From Dokdonia sp. 4H-3-7-5 (GTDB taxonomy: Bacteria > Bacteroidota > Bacteroidia > Flavobacteriales > Flavobacteriaceae), in NCBI RefSeq assembly GCF_000212355.1, contig NC_015496.1, positions 1,612,001 through 1,676,000 on the forward strand: a DNA stretch of 64,000 nt, given 5' to 3'. The translations under genes and the position numbers were made by a program. Positions 1 through 8,493 of the stretch are shown one piece after another (within the stretch, counting starts at the first letter, position 1; every line of letters begins with the position of its first letter). The notes beneath the pieces were generated by a model, which made no database searches, had not been told where the DNA came from, and saw only the letters and a list, made by a program, of their open reading frames with translations.

Positions 1-4
1 CTTT

Positions 5-26
5 TTACGCTTTCGCGAAAGCGTAA
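5..26. repeat. Dispersed palindrome, extended intergenic copy
   Basis: A 22-nt perfect inverted repeat centred on the core TTTCGCGAAA (11-20), with arms that extend to TTACG...CGTAA. It lies outside any visible gene and is the first of 21 exact core copies in the window. There is no T-run after it, so it does not look like a simple terminator. Confidence 0.9.
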
Positions 27-105
27 TTACCCTCGTTCATATTAGTAAGGGATGGGCTTCTGTCTATTGTCTGGCTTCGTTTTTTTGAAATATACTGGAA
101 TAAAT

Positions 106-142
106 AAAGGGTAGTGCTTAAAGTTATTAAACACTACCCTTT
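106..142 (-). terminator. Rho-independent terminator of the exported-protein gene
   Basis: An 11-bp perfect stem (AAAGGGTAGTG with CACTACCCTTT) around a 15-nt loop. On the minus strand it is followed by a T-rich tract. It sits just after the stop codon of the leftward gene that ends at 163. Confidence 0.75.
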
Positions 143-162
143 GTTTTTGTTTGTTATTAGAA

Positions 163-843
163 TTACAGACTATTTGAGAAATCTATAATAGCTTTGATTT
201 CACTCGCGTTGCGAACCTTATTTTTATTTTCTTTTAAAAATACTTTAAGCTGTTGATTATGTGCTTTAGGAAACAAATCAAAAATTGATTTTTTATTGAC
301 TTTAATTAGTTTTATGGAGTTTTCATCTTTTAGCATATAATACTCCTTTATAGTTATTTTTCCTTTTCTATTTTTTTCTAAAGTAGTTTTTGCCTTTTGT
401 GGAAGCCTTAAGTCGGCTTCGTACCTCGCATACAAAGTACCCTCTAGAATCGATCCTAAAGACTCTATATATCCTAGTTTTCTAGAGCTATCTTCGGTTA
501 GATAGGAAGCGTAAGTAAACTCAGAATTATTAATCTTTACCGAGGTAGCAGAGGCCTTTTTCAAAAATGTTGTAGCAGATTGTGATAATGATTCTTTTAT
601 TTCGAATACATCGTTTAGAATATCATATCTTACGTAAGCTTGGAATGTTTTTTTGCTGAGGTTATCACTAATTACTCCTAGTTGAAAATCATTGTCGAGA
701 TATTTTGACCCATTAAAATCTTCAAGGTTAATATTGAGCTCTTTTTTTTTATAAAACTCTGTATTTGTAGGGAGTGTCTGAGCAAGGGTTACTTGCTGCA
801 CTGCGAAGACCATAAAAAGTATAGAGAGTGTCACCTTGTACAT
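163..843 (-). CDS. Exported protein of unknown function
   Basis: I do not recognise a family for this 226-residue protein. The first ~21 residues form a signal peptide (basic MYK, hydrophobic core, VTLAQ before the likely cleavage site), so it should be exported to the periplasm or beyond. The rest is Lys- and Ser-rich, polar and without membrane segments, and the C-terminal half is strongly basic. It stands alone: the neighbouring dipeptidase gene is on the same strand but is separated by its own terminator, and another terminator follows this gene. The ATG at 843 gives a good signal peptide and is the obvious start. Confidence 0.6.
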   Translation of the reverse strand: MYKVTLSILFMVFAVQQVTLAQTLPTNTEFYKKKELNINLEDFNGSKYLDNDFQLGVISDNLSKKTFQAYVRYDILNDVFEIKESLSQSATTFLKKASATSVKINNSEFTYASYLTEDSSRKLGYIESLGSILEGTLYARYEADLRLPQKAKTTLEKNRKGKITIKEYYMLKDENSIKLIKVNKKSIFDLFPKAHNQQLKVFLKENKNKVRNASEIKAIIDFSNSL

Positions 844-891
844 AGAAAATTTTTTGGAATTAGAATCAAATATTATGCCGGTTAATATAAA

Positions 892-922
892 ACGCCCTGG
901 TATTTAGAATTTTACAGGGCGC
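892..922 (-). terminator. Terminator of the M20 dipeptidase gene
   Basis: The stem CGCCCTG/CAGGGCG encloses an AT-rich loop and is followed on the minus strand by TTTTAT. It lies 25 bp past the dipeptidase stop codon at 947. Confidence 0.7.
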
Positions 923-946
923 TGTGTGCAATGCGTAATTACGAGT

Positions 947-2335
947 CTACCCATGCATCTCTGTAAAATACTGGTAGAAATAAGGGATGGTTTCTATTCC
1001 TTTTAAGTAATTCCATACACCAAAATGCTCGTTTGGTGAGTGTATCGCATCACTGTCGAGACCAAAGCCCATAAGGATAGTTTTACTTTTAAGCTCTTTC
1101 TCAAAAAGCGCCACAATAGGAATACTACCTCCACTACGTTGCGGGATAGGTGTTTTTCCAAAGGTTTGCTCATACGCCTTTTCGGCGGCTTGGTAAGCCA
1201 CATTATCTATAGGTGTTACATAACCTTGACCTCCGTGATGCGGTGTTACCTTAACATTTACTCCTGCTGGAGCAATACCTTCAAAATGCGTTTTAAATAG
1301 TTCTGTAATTTCTTGCCAGTCTTGGTTAGGAACTAAACGCATAGATATTTTTGCATAGGCTTTACTGGCGATTACTGTTTTTGCTCCCTCACCAGTATAA
1401 CCACCCCAAATGCCATTAACATCAAGGGTAGGGCGTATAGAGTTACGTTCATTTGTAGTGTATCCTTTTTCTCCATAAACAGCATCTATATCTAGCGCTT
1501 TTTTATAATTTTCAAGAGAGAATGGAGCCTCCGCCATTTTATCTCGTTCTAGTTGACTAAGTTCTTCCACCTTGTCGTAAAAACCTTTTACAGTGATGTG
1601 ATTATTCTCATCATGTAGTGAAGCAATCATTTTTGATAAGACATTAATAGGGTTTGCTACAGCACCACCATAAAGACCAGAGTGAAGGTCACGATTAGGT
1701 CCTGTAACTTCTACTTCTACATAGCTTAAACCGCGAAGTCCTGTAGTTATAGATGGAATATCATTTGCAATCATTCCTGTATCTGAGATAAGAATGACAT
1801 CATTTGCAAGTTTTTCTTGGTTACGCTCTACGTACCAAGCGAGATTTGCGCTTCCTACTTCTTCTTCACCTTCTATCATAAACTTCACATTACAAGGAAG
1901 TCTATCATTTGCAACCATATACTCAAGCGCTTTTACGTGCATATACATTTGTCCCTTGTCATCACAAGCCCCACGTGCAAAGATGGCACCGTCTGGATGT
2001 TTATCTGTTTTTTTAATCGCAGGCTCAAATGGTGGTGAGTCCCATAGTTCTATAGGATCTGCAGGTTGTACATCATAGTGACCATATACAAGCACTGTAG
2101 GTAAGTTTTTATCTATAATCTTATCTGCATACACAATTGGATATCCAGGAGTCTCACATATCTCTACAGTATCACATCCTGCATCTCGTAAACTCTGAGC
2201 TACAGTTTCGGCAGTTTCATTTGTAGCCTTTGCAAAAGCAGGGTCTGCGCTTACACTTGGTAATTTTAATAACTCAATAAGTTCATTTAAAAATCGATCC
2301 TTATGTTCTGTTATGTAATCCTTAGCATTTTTCAT
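947..2335 (-). CDS. M20 family metallo-dipeptidase
   Basis: A 462-residue cytosolic zinc peptidase of the M20/ArgE-DapE-CNDP dipeptidase group, which cleaves dipeptides or short peptides. The metal-binding signature is visible: YGHYDVQP (His86, Asp88), RGACDDKGQ (Asp125/126), IEGEEEVG (general-base and metal Glu near 157-158) and a late HSPNE motif. The dimerisation lid starts near residue 190 (TGLRGL). Length is normal for the family and there is no signal peptide. The peptide AFAKA at residues 33-37 resembles the palindrome-encoded peptide found elsewhere in the window, but here it is written with different codons, so the DNA palindrome is absent. The exact substrate cannot be read from the sequence. 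Confidence 0.92.
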   Translation of the reverse strand: MKNAKDYITEHKDRFLNELIELLKLPSVSADPAFAKATNETAETVAQSLRDAGCDTVEICETPGYPIVYADKIIDKNLPTVLVYGHYDVQPADPIELWDSPPFEPAIKKTDKHPDGAIFARGACDDKGQMYMHVKALEYMVANDRLPCNVKFMIEGEEEVGSANLAWYVERNQEKLANDVILISDTGMIANDIPSITTGLRGLSYVEVEVTGPNRDLHSGLYGGAVANPINVLSKMIASLHDENNHITVKGFYDKVEELSQLERDKMAEAPFSLENYKKALDIDAVYGEKGYTTNERNSIRPTLDVNGIWGGYTGEGAKTVIASKAYAKISMRLVPNQDWQEITELFKTHFEGIAPAGVNVKVTPHHGGQGYVTPIDNVAYQAAEKAYEQTFGKTPIPQRSGGSIPIVALFEKELKSKTILMGFGLDSDAIHSPNEHFGVWNYLKGIETIPYFYQYFTEMHG

Positions 2336-2556
2336 TTGATAGTAATTTTTTTCAAAAGTACAAATAAGAGAAGTTCTGTAATAATTAGTAAAATTTTAAA
2401 TCAGAGTTTCCTCTTTTTTTAACCTTCATTTTGTGCGGATTATTACAAGTAACAAATCGATTAAAAAATGCATTTAAAAATAAAACATTAAAATATTGTG
2501 CATTTGGTCGATTATAATGTTAATTACAACGTTAATTTATGTGTTAAAATTTATTT

Positions 2557-4011
2557 TTGAAAAAAAACATCATGAGATATATAATTACAATTTTGTCTTT
2601 GCTGGGCTGTTTTTTAACATTGAATATGACAGCGCAAGTTGGAATCAATACCACTAGTCCTGATCCATCAGCGGTTCTTGATATACAATCTGAAGTAGGT
2701 GGAGTATTGACACCAAGAATGACTTCTACACAGAGATTAGCCATATCAACTCCAGCACAAGGATTGTTAGTTTACGATATTACTTTGGAATCTTTTTATT
2801 ATTATGAAAGCGGATGGCAGAGAATAAGTATTAATAATTCTAGAGTAAATTATAAATTAGTTAAGGATGCATCAGATCTGGCAGAAGAGCTTGCTGCTGG
2901 TGGTGGTTCTACTTATTTATTAAATTCAAATTTTCTTTACGAAATTAATGGAACAATTGTTTTGGGTGCTCCTATAAATATGAATGGTGCCTATATTGAA
3001 GGAGTAGATTCTTCTCAGGATATATTGGTTAATGGTTCAGGGGCAGCACTTTTTCAAGGAGAAGCTGGTAGGATAAGAAATTTAACTATCTCTGGAGGAG
3101 GAGCTCCTATTTTTGATATTACAGGGTCGGGGTCTGATCTTTTGGTAGTGAATAACTCAGTCTTTACTGGTGCAAGCAGCATGGGTACACTTAGTTCATT
3201 AGGCACAGTGTTTTTTAGTATAATACAATACGTGAATAATAATAATGGATTTAATGTTTCTGATATAGACTCTTTCTTTATGAGCAATGTATTTTGGACG
3301 ACTTCAAATACGGGAACATTTGCGACTGTTTCAGGAACCTTTAATAATTTTCAAATTGCAAGTGGTAGGATAGAGGCAGACGCGGGTGAGGTAGGAGTAG
3401 ATGTTAGTGCTAACCCAATTATTGTTAATGAAGCTAGCTTGAATGGATTGAGTTTTGTAGGTGCCGGAACGTTGGTGTCAAGATACACTGCTGGGAGTTA
3501 CACAGATTTTAGTTTTACTACAGATTGGAACGTAAACTGTTCTGGTATTCCCACAGAGACTGATGATCAATCTACAGCCAATTTTTATAGTACTTCGGCA
3601 ATAACTACAGGGTTTACACAAACTATAAACACTAGTTCAGCGGTTCCAATTGTGGGTAATGGAGCTTTCGATAATACAGAATTATTTCGTTTTAGATCAA
3701 ACCCGGCAAATAATAGATTAATTTACGAAGGGAAGAAAGTCAGGAATTTTCAAGTGAATGCATCTCTATCTATTCGTGTAACAAACGCTGGTAATGACTT
3801 CTATAGTTTTATTATTGCAAAAAATGGGGTGGTAGTTGATGACTCTGATGCATTGGTACTTATTGAAAATGATACACAAATACAATCTGTGTCAATAAAC
3901 ACGGTTGTTACTATGAACAGCGGAGACTTTATAGAAATATATGCTCAACGATTAACAGGAACTGGTTCAGATACGCTTGTTGTTTTTTCGGAGAATTTGA
4001 CAATTCGATAA
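2557..4011 (+). CDS. Secreted surface protein with flavobacterial tail-fibre-like N-terminus
   Basis: A 484-residue protein of unknown function. The first ATG of the most natural signal peptide is at 2572 (MRYIITILSLLGC ... MTAQ). The TTG at 2557 adds five residues (MKKNI) and gives a better basic N-region, so I keep it while regarding the choice as open. After cleavage comes QVGINTTSPDPSAVLDIQS ... LTPRMT, a region very common at the start of flavobacterial exported or adhesin-like proteins, ending at YYYESGWQRI. The remainder (residues ~100-484) is rich in Gly, Ser, Thr and Asn, as in beta-helix or beta-sandwich surface proteins. It has no Por-type C-terminal sorting signal that I can identify. 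Single-gene unit. Confidence 0.6.
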   Translation: MKKNIMRYIITILSLLGCFLTLNMTAQVGINTTSPDPSAVLDIQSEVGGVLTPRMTSTQRLAISTPAQGLLVYDITLESFYYYESGWQRISINNSRVNYKLVKDASDLAEELAAGGGSTYLLNSNFLYEINGTIVLGAPINMNGAYIEGVDSSQDILVNGSGAALFQGEAGRIRNLTISGGGAPIFDITGSGSDLLVVNNSVFTGASSMGTLSSLGTVFFSIIQYVNNNNGFNVSDIDSFFMSNVFWTTSNTGTFATVSGTFNNFQIASGRIEADAGEVGVDVSANPIIVNEASLNGLSFVGAGTLVSRYTAGSYTDFSFTTDWNVNCSGIPTETDDQSTANFYSTSAITTGFTQTINTSSAVPIVGNGAFDNTELFRFRSNPANNRLIYEGKKVRNFQVNASLSIRVTNAGNDFYSFIIAKNGVVVDDSDALVLIENDTQIQSVSINTVVTMNSGDFIEIYAQRLTGTGSDTLVVFSENLTIR

Positions 4012-4120
4012 GGTTGGTTTATAACGCTTCACAGTTTTCATAATCAAGATGTTAATTTTAAAAACTCCTAATTTATTTATAGAGTGAGAGAATAAAATTT
4101 ATTTTTTTCAATTATTTATT

Positions 4121-4149
4121 TTGAGATTGAAAAAAAAGTATTATATTTG
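4121..4149 (+). promoter_or_regulatory. Bacteroidetes promoter for tRNA-Leu
   Basis: A -33 element TTG (4121-4123) and a -7 element TATATTTG (4142-4149) match the Bacteroidetes sigma-ABfr consensus with an 18-nt spacer. The 21 nt at 4139-4159 recur exactly in front of tRNA-Pro near 63288. Confidence 0.75.
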
Positions 4150-4189
4150 CACCCCGTTACGAAGTTATTACGTGACGATATATTGAAAT

Positions 4190-4271
4190 GCGGGCGTGGT
4201 GGAATTGGTAGACACGCCAGACTTAGGATCTGGTGCCTCACGGTGTGGAAGTTCGAGTCTTCTCGCCCGTA
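4190..4271 (+). tRNA. tRNA-Leu (anticodon UAG)
   Basis: An 82-nt class II tRNA. The acceptor stem GCGGGCG pairs with CGCCCGT (one G-U pair), the discriminator is A, and the D arm contains GGAATTGGTAGACAC. The anticodon stem CCAGA/TCTGG frames the loop CTTAGGA (anticodon TAG). A long variable arm (TGCCTCACGGTG) and the T loop GTTCGAGTC follow. CCA is not encoded. A promoter lies just upstream and a hairpin just downstream. Confidence 0.97.
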
Positions 4272-4275
4272 CAAA

Positions 4276-4305
4276 AACCTCTCAAGAAATTGGGAGGTTT
4301 TCTTT
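4276..4305 (+). terminator. Terminator after tRNA-Leu
   Basis: The stem AAAACCTC/GAGGTTTT is followed by CTTTT a few bases past the tRNA 3' end. Confidence 0.7.
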
Positions 4306-4325
4306 TGCAATAAACTTTCAGACAC

Positions 4326-4368
4326 AAAACAACAAAGCCGACCTTTGAAAAGTCGGCTTTGTTGTTTT
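4326..4368. terminator. Bidirectional terminator
   Basis: A 17-bp perfect stem (AAAACAACAAAGCCGAC and its complement) with a 9-nt loop, with A- and T-runs at the two ends. It lies between the rightward tRNA-Leu and the end of the leftward fructokinase operon and can stop transcription from both sides. Confidence 0.85.
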
Positions 4369-4398
4369 GTATACTTACGAAATATATTGAATTTAAAT

Positions 4399-4408
4399 TT
4401 TCGCGAAA
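4399..4408. repeat. Dispersed palindrome TTTCGCGAAA, intergenic
   Basis: An exact core copy downstream of the fructokinase stop codon. The right arm extends to GCGTGATTAC while the left arm is decayed. Confidence 0.9.
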
Positions 4409-4417
4409 GCGTGATTA

Positions 4418-5362
4418 CTAAATATCATCAAGTAGATCATTTACTTCATCATTATGCACTGTTGGATTTGCACCAGGTTTACCAGCTACTAAGCTGCCCA
4501 TAGCACAAGCTACCTCAAGTGCATCATCTGCCGTTTCTCCAGATAATAAACCAAAGACTAAGGTTGCTAGAAAACTATCTCCAGCGCCTACGGTGTCTGC
4601 CACTTTAGTTTTAAAACCTATTTGAGTGTGAATGCCACCTTTATGTAATAACATCGCTCCCTCTGCACCTAACGTAACGCAAACGGTAGGAGTCTCTGTC
4701 ATTGCACTAAGCATTTTAAGCTCATCCTCGAGCGTCTCGGCTTCTATACCCATTGCTAGCACAACAAGCTCTAGCTCTTCATCGTTGAGCTTTATCATAT
4801 CTGCCGCTTCCATTAGCCCTACTACCACTTCAAGATCGTAATGGGGAGCACGAAGATTTAAGTCAAAAACCGTAAACTTAGATCGTTCTATAAGTACTTC
4901 TATTGCTTCAAGATTTACAGGAGGTGTAATTTCTTCTTCTGCGTCAAGTAGCAGAGTGTCAAGATTTACGCTTTCGCGAAAAACGAGACTCCCTATAATC
5001 AAGGCGTCTGCATTTGTAACTGCTGCTACATTATCTTCTGTCCATGCAATGTTATCCCAAGCAGCATTGTCTCCTATTTCGTAAGAAGCAACACCTTTCT
5101 TATCAAGAGTAACGGTTACTTGACCCGTAGGCTTATCATTGCGTTGAATATATTTGGTTTTTAGCCCAAGCTCTTTAATTTCGGCAAGTGCTTCTTTGCC
5201 TAAAGCATCATTACCTAGGGTGGAAATCATAGCTACATCTACTCCAAAAGAGTGTAAGCGCAACGCCACATTGAGTGGAGCGCCACCTAGATGTTTTTTG
5301 TCTGGAAATGTATCCCAGAGGATTTCGCCATAACAGGCAATTTTAAGTGGATTATTTGGCAT
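4418..5362 (-). CDS. Fructokinase-like PfkB family sugar kinase
   Basis: A 314-residue cytosolic kinase, most likely phosphorylating fructose released by the nearby GH32 enzyme. PfkB signatures are clear: GEILWD and the GGAPLNVA substrate loop (residues 26-33), and the C-terminal DTVGAGDSF ATP/anion-hole motif whose Asp is the catalytic base. The start overlaps the end of the sugar-porter gene by 11 bp, so the two are co-transcribed. An exact palindrome copy at 4972-4981 encodes FRE in the segment VFRESVNL. Specificity for fructose rests on the operon context. Other PfkB substrates are possible. Confidence 0.88.
   Translation of the reverse strand: MPNNPLKIACYGEILWDTFPDKKHLGGAPLNVALRLHSFGVDVAMISTLGNDALGKEALAEIKELGLKTKYIQRNDKPTGQVTVTLDKKGVASYEIGDNAAWDNIAWTEDNVAAVTNADALIIGSLVFRESVNLDTLLLDAEEEITPPVNLEAIEVLIERSKFTVFDLNLRAPHYDLEVVVGLMEAADMIKLNDEELELVVLAMGIEAETLEDELKMLSAMTETPTVCVTLGAEGAMLLHKGGIHTQIGFKTKVADTVGAGDSFLATLVFGLLSGETADDALEVACAMGSLVAGKPGANPTVHNDEVNDLLDDI
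4972..4981. repeat. Dispersed palindrome inside the fructokinase gene
   Basis: An exact core copy, read on the minus strand in the frame that gives FRE. Confidence 0.9.
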
Positions 5363-6701
5363 GGTCTACAAGGTCTTTTTCTAGTTCTTCAAGGGTGCGT
5401 CCTTTTGTTTCTGGCATATATGTAATTGCCCATATCAATTGGAGTACCATCATCCCTGCAAAGAAATAATAAATATTCCAAAGATGGTCCCTCATGATCC
5501 CTTCTTTATCATCTATAAAATATGGTGTCACGAGTGTGATGATAGCAGCAAATACCCAATGGGTACTTGTTCCCCATGATTGTCCATAGGCTCGCACGCG
5601 ATTTGGGTATATTTCTGAGAGAAATACCCATATTACAGCTCCTTGACCTATGGCGTGTGATGCAACAAATGTGCAGATAAATATAAGTAACAATGTAGCG
5701 CTTAGCTCCATCTGGAAACATATACCTACCATAACTAGGCTTATAATGTAGCCTATGGAACCTATAATAATAAGTTGTTTTCTTCCTAATTTATCCAGTA
5801 AACGCACTCCTATAAAAGTGAATATAAGATTTACAATTCCTATAGAGATGGAATTGAAGAGTGACTCGGCTCCTCCTAGCCCCGCTTGTTCTAGAATTTG
5901 AGGTGCGTAGTATAGCACAAAGTTGATTCCAGATAACTGATTAAAAAATGCAATGAGAAATCCTAACCATAAAATACGTGAGTACTTTTTTTGAAATAGA
6001 TTTTCTGAACTTGTTTTTTGTTGTAAGTCTAGCTTAATTTCCTCAAGTCGTTGTTGTGCAGAAGCGGCTCCATTATATATTTTTTGCAGCACGAGCATCG
6101 CTGCTGCATCGTCTTTCTTTTGTAAAACTAACCATCGCGGACTGTTAGGAACTTTCATTACCATAAGCGTATAAATAAGCGCAGGTATTGCTTCTACGCC
6201 TAGCATCCATCTCCAGTCGTTTGCACCATCTACACCTTTGAGTAACCAGTTTGATACAAAGGCTATGAGAATACCAAAAACTAACCAAAATTGGTATAAT
6301 CCTCCCAGCTTACCACGGTTAGACTCCGAGCTTATTTCTGTAATATAAATAGGAGCCGCTACAGAGGATACTCCTACACCTATGCCTCCTATAAATCGAA
6401 AGGCAGAAAAGGTATAAGGGTCTTGAGTAAGTGCACACCCTAAGGCAGAGACAAAAAATAAAATACCAATCCAGAATAGCGTTTTTTTACGTCCTAATAT
6501 TTTGGTGGGAAAACCACCTAGTAAAGAACCTACTACCGTTCCCCATAAAGCCATGCTCATGATAAAAGTACCATGCATAAATGGAGATAGGTTCCACAGT
6601 TCTTTAATAGGGGAGTTTGCACCACTTATAACAACGGTATCAAAGCCAAATAAAAAGCCGGCAAGGGCTACGGTAATACTCCATTTTGTAATCTCTTTCA
6701 T
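5352..6701 (-). CDS. MFS sugar porter (sugar:H+ symporter)
   Basis: A 449-residue inner-membrane transporter with about 12 membrane segments. Sugar-porter signatures are present: GFDTVVISG in TM1, GRKKT in the loop after TM2, RFIGGIGVGVSSVAAPIYITE (TM4), LGRKQ in the central repeat, and PETKGRTLEELE at the C-terminus. It sits between GH32 and fructokinase, so import of fructose or a fructose-containing sugar is the best guess. The start is the ATG at 6701, 41 bp after the GH32 stop codon. Its end overlaps the kinase start. Confidence 0.9.
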   Translation of the reverse strand: MKEITKWSITVALAGFLFGFDTVVISGANSPIKELWNLSPFMHGTFIMSMALWGTVVGSLLGGFPTKILGRKKTLFWIGILFFVSALGCALTQDPYTFSAFRFIGGIGVGVSSVAAPIYITEISSESNRGKLGGLYQFWLVFGILIAFVSNWLLKGVDGANDWRWMLGVEAIPALIYTLMVMKVPNSPRWLVLQKKDDAAAMLVLQKIYNGAASAQQRLEEIKLDLQQKTSSENLFQKKYSRILWLGFLIAFFNQLSGINFVLYYAPQILEQAGLGGAESLFNSISIGIVNLIFTFIGVRLLDKLGRKQLIIIGSIGYIISLVMVGICFQMELSATLLLIFICTFVASHAIGQGAVIWVFLSEIYPNRVRAYGQSWGTSTHWVFAAIITLVTPYFIDDKEGIMRDHLWNIYYFFAGMMVLQLIWAITYMPETKGRTLEELEKDLVDHAK

Positions 6702-6742
6702 ATGCTTTTTTTTATGGTCGTGAGAGGTGATGTTCTAGTACA

Positions 6743-8287
6743 CTACTTCCAGATTCGTTTTATTTTACTCACTTTTAAATTTGCGATTGTAGCATCCTCA
6801 CTTGTAAATGTGAGTGCAGTAAATGGCGTGGTAGGAAAAATTTGATCTGTAAACACAGTACTTCCACCATCTATAAATATTTCTATAGAGGAGGCATCCA
6901 TAATTATTGTGAAATCTACATCTTCCTTATTGTCAATTATAGCTGGTGCTATGTGTGGCTTTTCTCCAAAAGAAGTCTCAAAGTCTGTAATGCCAGAATC
7001 AGTGCGATCTAATATAAATTGAGACTTACTGCTATCATAACTTAGCTTAAGAGATTCCTTGTTAACATTTGAAAAGTTGAGTTCAAAGTCATCTAGATTA
7101 CCTGGTATTTTAAAATATAGTCGTTGCTCATTATAATTTTTACTAGATAGAGACATTCCATTTTTCATAGTGTCGTGTTCTACCGTGTCATAACTATATT
7201 CATCTATTGAAGCTACAGGATAGTTTTTCAAATAAAACCCATTAGAGCTGTTTTTATGCAGCGTAAGCTTTCGCGAAAGCGTCATTGCACTGCGCCACGC
7301 TTCTGTAGGAGTGTCACGGGCATAGTTCCAGTTACTCATCCAGCCTATAAACGTACGATCTGTATCTGGCAGGCCATTAAAGGTGACGCCTGCATAGTTA
7401 TCTGTACCGTAGTCTAGCCATTTTATTTCTTTTTGGTTGGTAGTAAATGTGGTGCCATCAAAATCACCTATAAAATACTGTGTTCCAGAACCTCCGTTAG
7501 GAGCACCAGGATTAATACTTATAATTAAAACCCACTTAGTCTCATCGCTTCCCTCAACCTCAAGCGGAAACAAATCTGGACACTCCCAGACGCCGCCGTG
7601 AGCTCCTATGTTTTTTCCAAACTCACTCATAAGCGTCCAGTCCTTAAGATTTGGGCTACTATAAAATTTTGCGTGATCGCCAGCGACAAGTGACATTACC
7701 CACTTCTGAGTGTCATCGTGCCACATTACCTTAGGATCTCTAAAGTCTTTGATGTTTCCTTCATTACCTATAACGGGATTGCCACTATATTTTTTCCAGG
7801 TCTCACCTTCATCTAGACTATAAGCAATACCCTGAGTTTGAAAATCTTTGCGTCCTGCTTTTTCACCCTCCATAAGGTGATAGGTAAAAATAGCAACCAT
7901 AGGAGGATTATCTTTTGTACCTAAGCCAGAGGTGTTATGTATATCCATCACAGCGCTACCAGAAAAGATAAGACCTAGCTCGTCTGGATACAAGGCAATG
8001 GGTTTGTGCTCCCAAGAGATAAGATCTTTTGAGGTGGCGTGACCCCAGTGCATAGGTCCCCAGACAATGTCTTCTGGGTAATGCTGATAAAATAAGTGAT
8101 AAGTGCCGTTGTGGTATAAAAGCCCGTTGGGGTCATTCATCCACATTGTGGGTGGAGTAAAGTGATATTGAGGGCGATAATTTTCGCGAAAGCGGTCTTC
8201 TACCACTGCCACTTCATCTACAGGTATTGTTTTTTCTTTACAACCTATAAGAGTAAAAAGTGCAAGAATGATAAGAAGCTGCTTCAT
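6743..8287 (-). CDS. GH32 glycoside hydrolase lipoprotein (levanase/invertase type)
   Basis: A beta-fructosidase anchored to the membrane. I chose the ATG at 8287 because it places a clean lipoprotein signal (MKQLLIILALFTLIGC) at the N-terminus. The reading frame is open a further 11 codons upstream. The three catalytic GH32 motifs are visible: WMNDPNG (nucleophile Asp), FRDPKV (transition-state stabiliser) and WECPDLF (acid/base Glu). A C-terminal beta-sandwich follows (SSIEIFIDGGSTVFT). The substrate is levan, inulin or sucrose. Two palindrome copies lie in the gene: one just after the lipobox linker (DRFREN, 8182) and one between domains (LSRKL, 7269). Confidence 0.93.
   Translation of the reverse strand: MKQLLIILALFTLIGCKEKTIPVDEVAVVEDRFRENYRPQYHFTPPTMWMNDPNGLLYHNGTYHLFYQHYPEDIVWGPMHWGHATSKDLISWEHKPIALYPDELGLIFSGSAVMDIHNTSGLGTKDNPPMVAIFTYHLMEGEKAGRKDFQTQGIAYSLDEGETWKKYSGNPVIGNEGNIKDFRDPKVMWHDDTQKWVMSLVAGDHAKFYSSPNLKDWTLMSEFGKNIGAHGGVWECPDLFPLEVEGSDETKWVLIISINPGAPNGGSGTQYFIGDFDGTTFTTNQKEIKWLDYGTDNYAGVTFNGLPDTDRTFIGWMSNWNYARDTPTEAWRSAMTLSRKLTLHKNSSNGFYLKNYPVASIDEYSYDTVEHDTMKNGMSLSSKNYNEQRLYFKIPGNLDDFELNFSNVNKESLKLSYDSSKSQFILDRTDSGITDFETSFGEKPHIAPAIIDNKEDVDFTIIMDASSIEIFIDGGSTVFTDQIFPTTPFTALTFTSEDATIANLKVSKIKRIWK
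7269..7278. repeat. Dispersed palindrome inside GH32 gene (copy 1)
   Basis: An exact core within GCTTTCGCGAAAGCGT, read on the minus strand as LSRK. Confidence 0.9.
8182..8191. repeat. Dispersed palindrome inside GH32 gene (copy 2)
   Basis: An exact core, read on the minus strand as FRE in the linker behind the lipid-anchor signal. Confidence 0.9.
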
Positions 8288-8419
8288 TTTTTGACTAGTT
8301 TTTAGACATAAATTGAACAAGTAGATTAATTTAAAATGATCTAAATGCTATTTAAACCATCCTAAAATAGGGCAAAAATTTACATTTTGATAATAAATAT
8401 AATAACTTATTAAGAATAC

Positions 8420-8431
8420 ATCGTTTTCGTA
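8420..8431. promoter_or_regulatory. Candidate LacI-family operator (half-site plus CG centre)
   Basis: The minus strand reads TACGAAAACGAT, identical over 12 nt to the sequence at 31218-31229, which lies in a more complete inverted repeat with the CG centre typical of LacI-family operators. It lies in the divergent GH32/lacI intergenic region and could serve both promoters. The second half-site is weak here. Confidence 0.5.
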
Positions 8432-8493
8432 CCCAAAAGGATTTGTTTAAATTGTACTATAGCTTTTAGTAAGCCTATTTTTACGATACCATT

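Noticed and set aside
2225-2240. AFAKA peptide in the M20 dipeptidase as another palindrome copy
   Set aside because: The DNA reads GCCTTTGCAAAAGCA, without the CGCG centre or symmetry. The same applies to VFAKAQ in the Mrp gene near 54607. Not counted.
4147-4503. Open frame across tRNA-Leu and the following hairpins as a protein gene
   Set aside because: It runs through the tRNA, two terminators and the end of the fructokinase gene. No protein-like composition.
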